Below are positions 1 to 9,124 of a DNA stretch of 64,000 bases, piece after piece. Every line of letters starts with the position of its first letter. Positions within the stretch are counted from its first letter, which is position 1. This DNA is from Salinicoccus sp. Bachu38 (lineage in GTDB: Bacteria; Bacillota; Bacilli; Staphylococcales; Salinicoccaceae), in NCBI RefSeq assembly GCF_038561955.2, contig NZ_CP138333.2, forward strand, positions 992,001 to 1,056,000. Direction: 5' to 3'. The translations under genes were made by a program, and so were the position numbers. The notes beneath the pieces are model-generated. The model ran no database searches. It was given only the letters and a program-made list of their open reading frames with translations, and was not told the DNA's origin.

Positions 1-624
1 ACCGCCGGGCCGACGCAGGAGTCGATCGATCCAATCCGCTACATCACCAACCATTCCAGCGGCAGGATGGGCTATGCAATCGCCGAAGCGGCACAAAAGC
101 GCGGTGCGGAAGTCGTGCTCGTCAGCGGTCCCGTCGATCTGGCACAGCCGGCGGGGGTCGACGTCATCGATGCCGTTTCCACCGAAGAGATGTTCACGGC
201 GGTGAAGTCGCATATGGATGCGGACCTCGGCATATTCACAGCCGCCGTCAGCGATTTTACCCCCATCTCGAGGATGGAAGGCAAAATGAAGAAGGAAAAG
301 GGTCAGGAGACCGTCTCCATCGATTTGAAGAAGACACCGGACATCCTCCAGCATGCCGGGGAAAACAGCACGAACATGTATGTCGTCGGATTTGCGGCGG
401 AGACCGATAATGTCGAGCAGTATGCACAGGACAAGCTGAAGCGCAAGAACGCCGACTGCATCGTGATGAACGATGTATCGGACACATCGATCGGCATGAA
501 CAGCGCCGACAATGAAGTGGTCATGCTGTTCAGGGAAGGGGAGCCGGTGCCATTCGAAAAGATGGACAAGCGGGCGCTTGCGGAGCAGATCATCGACACC
601 CTCGTCCAAAGGTGGCTCGGATGA
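1..624 (+). CDS. coaBC: CoaBC, C-terminal part (phosphopantothenoylcysteine synthetase domain), 5' truncated
   Basis: The reading frame is open from base 1, so the gene begins before the window and only the last 207 residues are seen. These form the CoaB domain, which joins phosphopantothenate to cysteine using CTP in coenzyme A synthesis. The first residues visible, TAGPTQE, followed by NHSSGRMG, are the nucleotide-binding start of this domain. GKMKKEKG carries the lysines of the CTP site, and VMNDVS near the end is also typical. The N-terminal CoaC decarboxylase domain must lie upstream. The stop overlaps the start of priA (ATGA), which suggests translational coupling, as in other Firmicutes. 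Confidence 0.95.
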   Translation, partial: TAGPTQESIDPIRYITNHSSGRMGYAIAEAAQKRGAEVVLVSGPVDLAQPAGVDVIDAVSTEEMFTAVKSHMDADLGIFTAAVSDFTPISRMEGKMKKEKGQETVSIDLKKTPDILQHAGENSTNMYVVGFAAETDNVEQYAQDKLKRKNADCIVMNDVSDTSIGMNSADNEVVMLFREGEPVPFEKMDKRALAEQIIDTLVQRWLG

Positions 625-3005
625 TGTTTGCTTCAGTCATTGTTGATATACCCAGCAAAAGTGTCAATCAGGTGTTCGACTACCGCATTCCGGATGGAAT
701 GGAGGATCTGATCAAAGTGGGCCACCGGGTGCTCGTCCCCTTCGGACGGCGGACGATACAGGGATATGTGATGAAATTGCAGGACACCACTGATTTTGAC
801 CCATCAAGAATCAAGGAGATCGCCCGCACGCTCGATATAGAACCCGTGCTGACCGAAGAGATGATCACCATTGCCAAGCATCTGGCGGACTATTACGTCG
901 ACCAGTACATCAGTGTGATCGAGACGATTCTGCCGGCTGCGCTGAAGGCGAACTACAGGAAGGTGCTCAAGCTCGCGGAAGGCCATACCACAGAAGCCGA
1001 AGCGGCACTTGCGGAGATTTCCGGCGGGGCTGAAGTCGAGCCGAAACGGCTGGACCCTGAGGAGCTGAGGAGGCTCTCCCCCCATCTGAAGTCGGGGGAT
1101 ATCCAGGAAGAGACCGTCATCAGGCAGCATACACGGAAGAAGACGGCACTCGCCGTCTATTCACTGAAGCAGCAGGGCGCCGACCTGTCGCGTGCCAAAA
1201 AGCAGCAGGAGCTCCTGGATGTGATCGACGGATCGTCCGAACCGCTTTTCGTCAGGGATCTCGTCAATGACGGATTCTCCAATCATCTGATCAATGCGCT
1301 GCATAAAAAAGGGTATATCGAAAAGGTTGAACGGGAAGTGGAACGGGACCCATACAGCGGACGCATCTTCACAAGTGATCCGCCGAAAGTGCTGAACCCC
1401 GAGCAGCAGCATGCCTACGGCAGGATCATGGAGGCGCTGGATGCACAGCAGGCGAAGACATTCCTTCTTCACGGCATTACGGGAAGCGGCAAGACGGAAG
1501 TCTATCTCCAGGTCATCCAGAAGGTGCTCGAAGAAGGGCGTACGGCAATCATGCTTGTGCCCGAAATTGCCCTGACGCCCCAGATGGTCAACCGCTTCAA
1601 GAGGCGGTTCGGTGATGATGTAGCAGTGCTGCATTCAGGGCTTTCCCATGGTGAAAAATACGATGAGTGGCGCAAGATCAAAGAGGGACGGGCGCGCGTT
1701 TCCGTCGGTGCAAGAAGCAGTATTTTTGCCCCGTTCGAAAACGTCGGTGCCATCATCGTCGATGAGGAGCATGAAACAACATACAAACAGGGTGACCGTC
1801 CGATGTATCATGCAATCGAAGTGGCGAAGTTCAGAAGCAGATACCACAAATGTCCACTGATACTGGGTACGGCCACACCAAGCCTTGAAACGTATGCACG
1901 GAGTGAAAAGGGTGTGTATGAACGTCTGGAGCTGACGGAACGGGCCGGCACGAAAGTGCTTCCGGAAATCAGTGTCGTGGACATGTCGGAAGAGCACCGG
2001 ACCGGCAACACATCAATCATCTCCAAGCCGCTCGAAGCGGCGATCCGTATACGGATCGAAAGAGGGGAGCAGGCGGTGCTGCTACTCAACAGGCGCGGCT
2101 ACTCCAACTTCCAGATCTGTCAGAACTGCGGACACGTACCGATGTGCCCAAACTGCGACATTTCCCTGACCTACCACAAGTCGAACCGGAGCCTGCTCTG
2201 CCACTACTGTGGATATGAAGGCGCCGTCCACCATACGTGCGACAACTGTCAGAGTGATGATGTGACATTCAGGGGGACGGGCACCGAGAAGGTCGAGGAG
2301 ATCCTCCGGGACATGTTCGATGCGGAAGTGGTCCGTATGGATAATGATACGACGAGAAGGAAAGGGATGCATGAAAAGCTGCTGGATCATTTTGAACGGG
2401 AGGAGATTCCGATTCTGCTCGGTACACAGATGATCGCCAAAGGGCTGGATTATCCCAAAGTGACCCTTGTCGGCGTACTGAATGCCGATACGATGCTCAA
2501 CCTCCCTGATTTCAGGGCCAATGAGAAGACATACCAGCTGCTGACACAGGTTTCAGGCCGGGCAGGGCGTCATGAACTGACGGGGGAAGTCATTTTCCAG
2601 ACATACAACCCGACCCATTACGCAATACAGCTGGCGAAGGAAAACGACTATCGGCGCTTCTATGAGAAGGAGATGGCATTCAGGCGTCTGGCCCGCTATT
2701 CACCATACTTTTTCCATGTCCTGTTCACCGTTTCAAGCGAGGACATCAGAAAGTGCCTGAAGGCGACAAGCCATATCCATGATACACTGATCCAGAAAGT
2801 TTCAGACCAGTCGATCATCGTCGGTCCATCACCGAGCCCGCTCGAACGCATCAACCGGCAGTACCGCTTCCAGATACTGCTCAAGTACAAAAGGGAGCCG
2901 GAACTGCTTGAAATGCTCAATTCACTGGATGAACACTACCACGAGGCATACAGGACCGAAGGCATTTCGCTCCGGATCGACGTAGATCCGCTCGTGATCA
3001 TGTAG
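621..3005 (+). CDS. priA: Primosomal protein N' (replication restart helicase PriA)
   Basis: A 3'-to-5' superfamily 2 helicase that recognises stalled forks and reloads the replisome. From the start used here (794 aa), the N-terminal DNA-binding region covers about residues 1-110. Walker A GITGSGKT is at 285-292, followed by a DEEH box. A cysteine-rich zinc insertion (CQNCGHVPMCPNC, CHYC, CDNC) precedes the second helicase lobe. I chose ATG 621 because AAAGGTGG lies 6 bases upstream and it overlaps the coaBC stop; GTG 612 would add three residues. In Staphylococcus, as I recall, a peptide deformylase gene lies between priA and fmt; here the next gene is fmt, 12 bases on. Confidence 0.97.
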   Translation: MMFASVIVDIPSKSVNQVFDYRIPDGMEDLIKVGHRVLVPFGRRTIQGYVMKLQDTTDFDPSRIKEIARTLDIEPVLTEEMITIAKHLADYYVDQYISVIETILPAALKANYRKVLKLAEGHTTEAEAALAEISGGAEVEPKRLDPEELRRLSPHLKSGDIQEETVIRQHTRKKTALAVYSLKQQGADLSRAKKQQELLDVIDGSSEPLFVRDLVNDGFSNHLINALHKKGYIEKVEREVERDPYSGRIFTSDPPKVLNPEQQHAYGRIMEALDAQQAKTFLLHGITGSGKTEVYLQVIQKVLEEGRTAIMLVPEIALTPQMVNRFKRRFGDDVAVLHSGLSHGEKYDEWRKIKEGRARVSVGARSSIFAPFENVGAIIVDEEHETTYKQGDRPMYHAIEVAKFRSRYHKCPLILGTATPSLETYARSEKGVYERLELTERAGTKVLPEISVVDMSEEHRTGNTSIISKPLEAAIRIRIERGEQAVLLLNRRGYSNFQICQNCGHVPMCPNCDISLTYHKSNRSLLCHYCGYEGAVHHTCDNCQSDDVTFRGTGTEKVEEILRDMFDAEVVRMDNDTTRRKGMHEKLLDHFEREEIPILLGTQMIAKGLDYPKVTLVGVLNADTMLNLPDFRANEKTYQLLTQVSGRAGRHELTGEVIFQTYNPTHYAIQLAKENDYRRFYEKEMAFRRLARYSPYFFHVLFTVSSEDIRKCLKATSHIHDTLIQKVSDQSIIVGPSPSPLERINRQYRFQILLKYKREPELLEMLNSLDEHYHEAYRTEGISLRIDVDPLVIM

Positions 3006-3017
3006 GAGGAATAATTT

Positions 3018-3962
3018 ATGACAGATACAATCATTTTTATGGGGACACCGGATTTTTCAGTGCCGATACTGGAAAAGCTCCACGGCGAGTACAATGTCGC
3101 AATGGTCATCAGCCAGCCGGACAAGCCGGTGGGCAGGAAACGGGTGATGACGCCCCCGCCTGTCGCGAAGGCGGCAAAAGCACTCGGCATCCCGCTGTTC
3201 CAGCCGGACCGCATACGGGACGAAGCGGCCATCGGAGAGATTGAAAGCATAGGGCCGGACCTGATCATTACGGCGGCCTATGGACAGATACTGCCGAAGG
3301 CATTGCTCGAGGTGCCGCGCCTCGGCGCAGTCAATGTCCACGCCTCCCTCCTGCCGAGGCACAGGGGCGGCGCGCCGATCCATCGTGCCATCATGGAAGG
3401 GGACGATGAGACCGGTGTGACCCTCATGTACATGGCCGAAGGCCTGGACAGCGGAGATATCATCAGCAGCACGGCTACACAGATCAGGGATTCCGATGAT
3501 ACAGGGATGCTGCACGACAGACTGTCTCAGATGGGCGCAGAGCTGCTCATGGAGGCATTGCCGGACATCCTCGCAGGAAGGAACGCCCGCACCCCGCAGG
3601 ATGAATCTTCCGTTACGGTGAGCCCCAACATTTCAAAACAAGATGAACGGCTCGAATGGTCGAAGGACGCCCGCACTGTATTCAACCATATCCGGGGGCT
3701 GTCGCCGTGGCCGGGCGCCTATACGGAAATCGACGGGAAGCGCCTCAAGATCTATGGCGCGAATCCACCGGAGGGTACCTCAAAAGATGCACCTGGCACG
3801 ATCGTCGGGATGACTCCGGACGGCATGAAGATCGCATGTGGAGACGGTGGCATGATAGAGGTTACAGAAGTGCAGCTGGCCGGCAAGAAGCGCACAGACG
3901 CATCAGAATTCGCAGCAGGCAGGCAGAACATCGCCGGCACTGTGCTCGGGCAGGTGGAGTAG
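3018..3962 (+). CDS. fmt: Methionyl-tRNA formyltransferase
   Basis: Transfers a formyl group from 10-formyltetrahydrofolate to initiator Met-tRNA. The 314-residue length is normal for the family. The N-terminal formyltransferase fold contains HASLLPRHRGGAPI, with the catalytic Asn-His-Asp environment (NVHASLLP, then GVTLMYM and LDSGD). The C-terminal tRNA-binding domain follows from about residue 205. The start has a strong AGGAGG 8 bases upstream. The stop TAG directly abuts the ATG of rsmB, so translation is probably coupled. Confidence 0.97.
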   Translation: MTDTIIFMGTPDFSVPILEKLHGEYNVAMVISQPDKPVGRKRVMTPPPVAKAAKALGIPLFQPDRIRDEAAIGEIESIGPDLIITAAYGQILPKALLEVPRLGAVNVHASLLPRHRGGAPIHRAIMEGDDETGVTLMYMAEGLDSGDIISSTATQIRDSDDTGMLHDRLSQMGAELLMEALPDILAGRNARTPQDESSVTVSPNISKQDERLEWSKDARTVFNHIRGLSPWPGAYTEIDGKRLKIYGANPPEGTSKDAPGTIVGMTPDGMKIACGDGGMIEVTEVQLAGKKRTDASEFAAGRQNIAGTVLGQVE

Positions 3963-5261
3963 ATGACAGTACGTGAACTGGCGCTGGATGCCTACAGCCG
4001 AGTGGTGGACGAAGGCAGCTACAGCAATATCATACTGAACGACATGATCAGCAGGGAAGACTTGCCGGCCAACGATCGGGGGCTGCTTACCGAGGTCGTC
4101 TATGGTACAATTTCCAGGCAGCTGACCATACACTTCTACATCAGACCGTTCATCCGTACAAAGCTGAAGCGCTGGCAGAAGAATCTGCTGGATATCACCG
4201 TCTATCAGATTGTGTGGCTTGAACGTGTGCCGAACTATGCTGCAATAAACGAAGCGGTGGAAATCGCGAAAAACCGCGGCGGACCGCAGGCTGCCAATGC
4301 AGTCAATGGCATACTCCGCAATTTTGAGCGGAAACCGCTCCGGAGCTTCGATGATATCAGGAGTGATGTCGTCCGCCTGTCGATTGAAGCGAGCATACCG
4401 GAATGGATCATTTCACATTGGAAGACCCATCACGGCATGGACGGGGCACGGGACATCGCCATGGCGCTCGGCAGCAGGCCGAAGATGTATATACGTACGA
4501 ACACTTCACGCATCAGCCGGCCGGCACTCGTCGAAAGGCTGCATGAGGAAGGGTTCGGCGCGGTGCCTTCCGAAATACAGGCGGATGCCATCGAAGTGGG
4601 TGGCGAGGTGATCCAGTCGAGGTTCTATCAGGAGGGCCTCTTCAGCATCCAGGATGTCAGTTCCATGCTTGTCAATGATGCACTTGCACCGCAAGCGGAC
4701 GACACCATCCTCGATGCATGCAGCGCCCCCGGCGGAAAAGGGCTGCATGCGCTGGAGAAGACGCCTTCCGGCCATGTTGACCTGTCGGATATACATGACC
4801 ACAAGATCCCATTGATAGAGGAGCAGGCCCGGCGCCTTGGCCTTTCCAACCATGAAGCATTCCAGGGGGATGCCACACAGAAGGCATACCCAAGAAAATA
4901 TGACCGCATCATCGTAGATGCGCCGTGCTCCGGTCTCGGTGTAATCCGCAGAAAACCGGAAATAAGATATGAACGGAAAGCGGAGGATATAGACAGTCTT
5001 GTCGCCCTCCAGCTGGAAATCCTATCCAACGTAAAAAATTATTTGAAGCCTGGCGGCGTACTCGTCTATTCGACGTGCACCATCCATCAGATGGAAAATG
5101 AAAATGTCGCCTACACATTCATGAAGGAGAATGAAGATATCGAGTTTGATCCGTTCACCCTCGAGGCATTTGATTTTGAAGGTCCATACCGGCAGATCCT
5201 GCCCCAGGAGGCAGGAACCGACGGGTTCTTCATAGCCAGGTTCAGAAAGAAGGAAAAATAA
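3963..5261 (+). CDS. rsmB: 16S rRNA (cytosine-967-C5)-methyltransferase
   Basis: Methylates C967 of 16S rRNA using S-adenosylmethionine. Of 432 residues, about the first 125 form a NusB-like RNA-binding domain. The rest is a Rossmann methyltransferase with [10 protein letters not shown] for SAM binding and the two conserved cysteines in DAPCSGLG and YSTCTI, one catalytic and one for product release. It starts immediately after the fmt stop without spacing, and its own stop overlaps the rlmN start (TAATG). It was formerly called Sun/Fmu. Confidence 0.96.
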   Translation: MTVRELALDAYSRVVDEGSYSNIILNDMISREDLPANDRGLLTEVVYGTISRQLTIHFYIRPFIRTKLKRWQKNLLDITVYQIVWLERVPNYAAINEAVEIAKNRGGPQAANAVNGILRNFERKPLRSFDDIRSDVVRLSIEASIPEWIISHWKTHHGMDGARDIAMALGSRPKMYIRTNTSRISRPALVERLHEEGFGAVPSEIQADAIEVGGEVIQSRFYQEGLFSIQDVSSMLVNDALAPQADDTILDACSAPGGKGLHALEKTPSGHVDLSDIHDHKIPLIEEQARRLGLSNHEAFQGDATQKAYPRKYDRIIVDAPCSGLGVIRRKPEIRYERKAEDIDSLVALQLEILSNVKNYLKPGGVLVYSTCTIHQMENENVAYTFMKENEDIEFDPFTLEAFDFEGPYRQILPQEAGTDGFFIARFRKKEK

Positions 5262-6364
5262 TGATTCAAAGACCACCAAAAAAACCGATAAAGAACAACA
5301 GACAGCCCGATTTCGACCGCCCGTCCATCTACTCGCTATCCCTTTCGGATCTTGAAGATCTCGCCATCGGATGGGGAGAGGAGAAGTATCGCGGCGGACA
5401 GATATTCGAATGGCTCTACACACACCGTGCCGACCATTTCGATGATATGTTGAATCTGCCGAAGGCAATGCGGGAGGCACTGGCTGAAAACTACAGCATC
5501 GACCCCCTCGAGACCGTCGTCAGACAGGAGAGCGAGGACGGCACAATGAAATTCCTGTTCCGTCTGCGGGACGGCTATACGATTGAAACGGTGCTGATGC
5601 GCCATGACTACGGCAATTCAGTATGTGTGACGACCCAGGTCGGCTGCCAGATCGGCTGCAGCTTCTGCGCCTCCACACTTGGAGGATTGAAGCGTAACCT
5701 GGAGGCGGGTGAAATCGTCTCGCAGGTCGTACAGATACAGAAGGCACTGGACGAAACGAACGAACGTGTCAGCAGCATTGTCATCATGGGCATCGGAGAA
5801 CCGTTCGAAAACTACGTCCAGATGATGCAGTTCATAAGGATCATCAACCACGACGCGGGGCTGAACATCGGCGCACGCCACATCACAGTCTCCACAAGCG
5901 GCATCGTGCCGAGGATCTACGATTTTGCAGATGAGGACATCCAGATCAACTTTGCCGTCAGCCTGCATGCAGCGGACAATGAGACACGTACAAGGCTGAT
6001 GCCGATCAATAAAGCCTATGACATCGACAAGCTGATGGACTCGCTCAAGTACTATCAGCAGCAGACGAACCGGAGAGTCACTTTCGAATACGGCCTGTTC
6101 GGTGGCGTCAACGACCAGCCGGAACATGCGAAGGCATTGAGCGAACTGATCAGCGATCTGAAATGCCATGTCAATCTGATTCCGGTCAACCACGTGCCGG
6201 AACGCAACTATGTCCGGACGAGCAAAGACGATATATTCGATTTTCTTGAAACATTGAATGAATGCGGTGTGAATGCCACACTCCGGAGAGAGCAGGGCAC
6301 TGACATCGATGCGGCCTGCGGACAGCTCAGGGCAAAAGAATCCAAACAGGAGACGGGGGAGTAG
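5261..6364 (+). CDS. rlmN: Dual-specificity rRNA/tRNA adenine-C2 methyltransferase RlmN
   Basis: A radical-SAM enzyme that methylates C2 of A2503 in 23S rRNA and of A37 in some tRNAs. The [4Fe-4S] cysteines are C129, C133 and C136 (CQIGCSFC). The second catalytic cysteine, which forms the methyl-carrying thiyl intermediate, is C353 in DAACGQL near the C terminus. The GIGEP motif that binds SAM is also present. The length of 367 aa fits the family. Because A2503 is retained as the target and there is a single copy, I read it as housekeeping RlmN and not the resistance enzyme Cfr. Confidence 0.97.
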   Translation: MIQRPPKKPIKNNRQPDFDRPSIYSLSLSDLEDLAIGWGEEKYRGGQIFEWLYTHRADHFDDMLNLPKAMREALAENYSIDPLETVVRQESEDGTMKFLFRLRDGYTIETVLMRHDYGNSVCVTTQVGCQIGCSFCASTLGGLKRNLEAGEIVSQVVQIQKALDETNERVSSIVIMGIGEPFENYVQMMQFIRIINHDAGLNIGARHITVSTSGIVPRIYDFADEDIQINFAVSLHAADNETRTRLMPINKAYDIDKLMDSLKYYQQQTNRRVTFEYGLFGGVNDQPEHAKALSELISDLKCHVNLIPVNHVPERNYVRTSKDDIFDFLETLNECGVNATLRREQGTDIDAACGQLRAKESKQETGE

Positions 6365-6366
6365 TC

Positions 6367-7113
6367 TTGAAAGTCATCGATCAGAGTATTCGGGGGGATT
6401 ACAGGGATCTCAACGAAGATGTTACAGGTATTTTCCAGAATGGCACGGGGCAGACGCTGATGCTCGTATCGGATGGCATGGGTGGCCACCGGTACGGGGA
6501 TGTCGCAAGCCGGTTTGTACATGACGAGATAGGGGCGGCATGGAAAAATGAAAACTTGCTGAATGTTGAAGATGGTGTGGAATTCCTGCGCCATCTGGTG
6601 ATGGACGTCAATAGGAAGATGTTCGACTACCAACAGGAAAATCCGGAATACCAGGGCATGGGTACGACGCTCGTGCTGGCAGCTGTGATCGAAGAGACAA
6701 TCATCATTCTCAACGTAGGCGATTCAAGGGCCTATGCCATGAATGACCGCATGATCGAACAGGTGACGAAGGACCACTCCTTCGTCAATATGCTGGTTGA
6801 TGCGGGGGAGATCACCGAAGCCGAGGCCAAGGTGCATCCGAAGCGCAATATCATCACAAAGGCGATGGGCACCGACCGTCTGATCCAGGCGGACGTCTTC
6901 AGGCTGAGGAACAGGCAGTACGACTATCTGCTGCTTGCTTCCGATGGGCTGACGGACGACCCCGAGGACAGTGAACTGCACGCCATTATCACCCGGGGCG
7001 GGCGGACACTTGAAGAGAAGGCTTCGCAGCTGGTGGACCAGGCGTTGAAAAGCGGATCCACCGACAATATCAGCCTCGTTCTGGCCGATCTGAAAGTGAG
7101 TGAAGGGGATTGA
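6367..7113 (+). CDS. stp: PP2C-family serine/threonine phosphatase (Stp/PrpC)
   Basis: Removes phosphate from Ser/Thr of PrkC and its substrates. At 248 aa it carries the PP2C metal-binding signature SDGMGGH around D36-G37, then GMGTT, GDSRAY, and the late SDGLTD and GSTDNISL motifs. The start is TTG at 6367, with a purine-rich GGGGGAG site about 7 bases upstream. Its last codons overlap the TTG start of the kinase gene by four bases, so phosphatase and kinase are made together. This is the standard pair in Gram-positive bacteria. Confidence 0.95.
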   Translation: MKVIDQSIRGDYRDLNEDVTGIFQNGTGQTLMLVSDGMGGHRYGDVASRFVHDEIGAAWKNENLLNVEDGVEFLRHLVMDVNRKMFDYQQENPEYQGMGTTLVLAAVIEETIIILNVGDSRAYAMNDRMIEQVTKDHSFVNMLVDAGEITEAEAKVHPKRNIITKAMGTDRLIQADVFRLRNRQYDYLLLASDGLTDDPEDSELHAIITRGGRTLEEKASQLVDQALKSGSTDNISLVLADLKVSEGD

Positions 7114-9059
7114 TCGGCCGGATCGTCTCCGATCGCTATGAAGTGATGAAGTATCTGGGCGGCGGAATGAGTTCCGTCTATCTGGCCCGGGACATCATCC
7201 TGGATCGGGAAGTGGTCGTAAAGCTGATCAAAGTGGACCATCATAATCGTGAAAAGTCGAAGGCGCGCTTCCAGCGTGAAGTGGAAAGCACCATCCACCT
7301 TGCCCATCCGAACATCGTCAGTGTACTGGATGTCGACGAATCCGAGGAATACCATCTGCTGGTGACGGAAGTCGTCCATGGACCGACGCTCAAGGAGTTC
7401 ATCCGGGACAATCATCCGGTCGCAGTCGAGGAAGCCATCAGGATCAGTGAAATGACGCTGAGGGGCATCAGGCATGCACACAATGCCGGAATCATCCACA
7501 GGGACATAAAGCCGCAGAACATACTTATGAATGAAGCGCAGCAGATCAAAATCACCGATTTCGGCATCGCCAAAGCGCTCAGCGACACGAAGATGACGGA
7601 AACCAACCAGGTGATGGGATCCGTCCAGTACATCTCCCCGGAACAGGCCAAGGGACAGAAGACGGACGAGCGGACGGATATATACTCATTCGGCATCGTC
7701 CTCTATGAGCTTCTTACAGGGACGCTGCCATTCGATGGAGAGACGGCTGTGTCGGTCGCCCTGAAGCACATATCGGAACCCCTGCCGGAAATCTCGCATC
7801 ATCGGCAGATTCCCGAGGATCTCGCCCATATCGTCTACAGGTGTACAAAGAAGGATCCATATGACCGCTATCGCCAGGTGGATGAGATCCTCCATGACCT
7901 GAACGATTTCAAGGAGGGGCGGACTATAGGCAAAGTGCCTGAAGGGAAAGATGAGGAGAAGACGGCCGGGACCGCCGCGGCCGTACCCGCTGCTTCCGAT
8001 GTGGACGATGACGTGGAAGCGGAGCCCCGCAGAAAAAAGCGGCGTGCACTTTTGTGGACGGTTCCGTTGTTCCTGATCATGGCTGCCCTTCTGATGGCCG
8101 GATTCATGCTGTGGCAGGGCAATAATACGGTGATGATGCCGGACATGCAGGAGATGACCATGGAGGAGGCGGAGCCGCTGCTCGAGGAGAACGGACTGGT
8201 CCTTGGAGATGTCACCGAGGAATACAGCAGTACCTTTGAAGCCGACAGGATCATTGAAACATCACCGAAGGCCGGCATCGAGATGGAGAAGGGATCGACA
8301 GTGGATTTTGTTGTCAGCATGGGCGAAGAACCATACGTGATGGAGGATTTCACCGGTGAACAGTACAACAGTGTGAGGGGCTCGATCGATGCCATCGGGC
8401 TCAGTTCGGTGGAGATTGATGAAATCTATGATGATTCTGAACCGGGAACCATCCTATCGCAGTCCATCGAGGCTGGAGATGAGGTGGATCCGGCGGAGGA
8501 AGCCCTGAGGCTCGAGATTTCACAGGGACTTGAGACTGTGGAAATACAGGACTACATGGGCCAGCCCTACGAGACAGCGGAAAGCGCACTCACTGCCCAA
8601 GGGTTTAATGTCGAAGTGATACAGGAGTCCTACAGCAGTGAAGTGGAGAGCGGCCATGTCATCAGCCAGGATCCGAGCTACGGCAATTTCGTACCGGGGT
8701 CTACAATCCGCATGATCGTCTCCCTCGGTGAAGAGCCACCGGATGAAAAGCAGTTTGCCAAAGAGATCACCATACCTTATGAGCCGGAAGCGGATTCCGA
8801 AGAGGAGCCGACCGGGGAAGGAAGTGGGGATGGGGCGGAAGACGAAGGCAGCGAAGAGGAAGAGGAAGCCGAGGCTAAAACTGTGGAAGTCTACGTCGAT
8901 GACAAGGACCATTCTATCGATGAGGTATTTGATACTCTGGAGATTACAGAGGATACCGAGTATACGCTCAATCTCATCATCCAGGAAGGCGGGACGGCTT
9001 CCTACCGCATTGAAGTCGACGGGGAAACCGTGCGTGAAGAAGAGATTCCATATGAGTAA
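7110..9059 (+). CDS. prkC: PASTA-domain serine/threonine kinase (PrkC/PknB/Stk1)
   Basis: A membrane kinase that senses muropeptides or lipid II and controls wall growth and dormancy exit. It has 649 residues and a TTG start overlapping stp. The cytoplasmic kinase domain covers about 1-270: glycine loop LGGGMSSVYLA, lysine K38, HRD at 130-132, DFG at 150-152. A basic stretch (RRKKRR) precedes one membrane helix, about 313-335. Outside are three PASTA repeats (about 339-406, 407-474, 475-541), a very acidic linker (about 558-590) and a small C-terminal domain resembling the Ig-like end of staphylococcal PknB. In relatives the next gene is rsgA; here an inserted block follows. Confidence 0.96.
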   Translation: MIGRIVSDRYEVMKYLGGGMSSVYLARDIILDREVVVKLIKVDHHNREKSKARFQREVESTIHLAHPNIVSVLDVDESEEYHLLVTEVVHGPTLKEFIRDNHPVAVEEAIRISEMTLRGIRHAHNAGIIHRDIKPQNILMNEAQQIKITDFGIAKALSDTKMTETNQVMGSVQYISPEQAKGQKTDERTDIYSFGIVLYELLTGTLPFDGETAVSVALKHISEPLPEISHHRQIPEDLAHIVYRCTKKDPYDRYRQVDEILHDLNDFKEGRTIGKVPEGKDEEKTAGTAAAVPAASDVDDDVEAEPRRKKRRALLWTVPLFLIMAALLMAGFMLWQGNNTVMMPDMQEMTMEEAEPLLEENGLVLGDVTEEYSSTFEADRIIETSPKAGIEMEKGSTVDFVVSMGEEPYVMEDFTGEQYNSVRGSIDAIGLSSVEIDEIYDDSEPGTILSQSIEAGDEVDPAEEALRLEISQGLETVEIQDYMGQPYETAESALTAQGFNVEVIQESYSSEVESGHVISQDPSYGNFVPGSTIRMIVSLGEEPPDEKQFAKEITIPYEPEADSEEEPTGEGSGDGAEDEGSEEEEEAEAKTVEVYVDDKDHSIDEVFDTLEITEDTEYTLNLIIQEGGTASYRIEVDGETVREEEIPYE

Positions 9060-9062
9060 TTA

Positions 9063-9092
9063 TTGGCATATATGCAATGATTTATATATAAT
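9063..9092 (+). promoter_or_regulatory. Promoter of the oleT-like gene
   Basis: TTGGCA (9063-9068), an 18-base spacer and a perfect TATAAT (9087-9092) form a strong sigma-A promoter 33 bases before the P450 start. The gene therefore does not depend on read-through from prkC. A perfect 10-bp palindrome, GCATATATGC (9066-9075), overlaps the -35 element and could be an operator. Confidence 0.75.
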
Positions 9093-9124
9093 GAGATAGG
9101 AATACTGAAATTGGAGGAAAATTT

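Noticed and set aside
5261-6364. A Cfr-type resistance methyltransferase
   Set aside because: Radical-SAM cysteines are shared by both families, but the gene stands in the conserved rsmB-rlmN-stp position and reads as RlmN.
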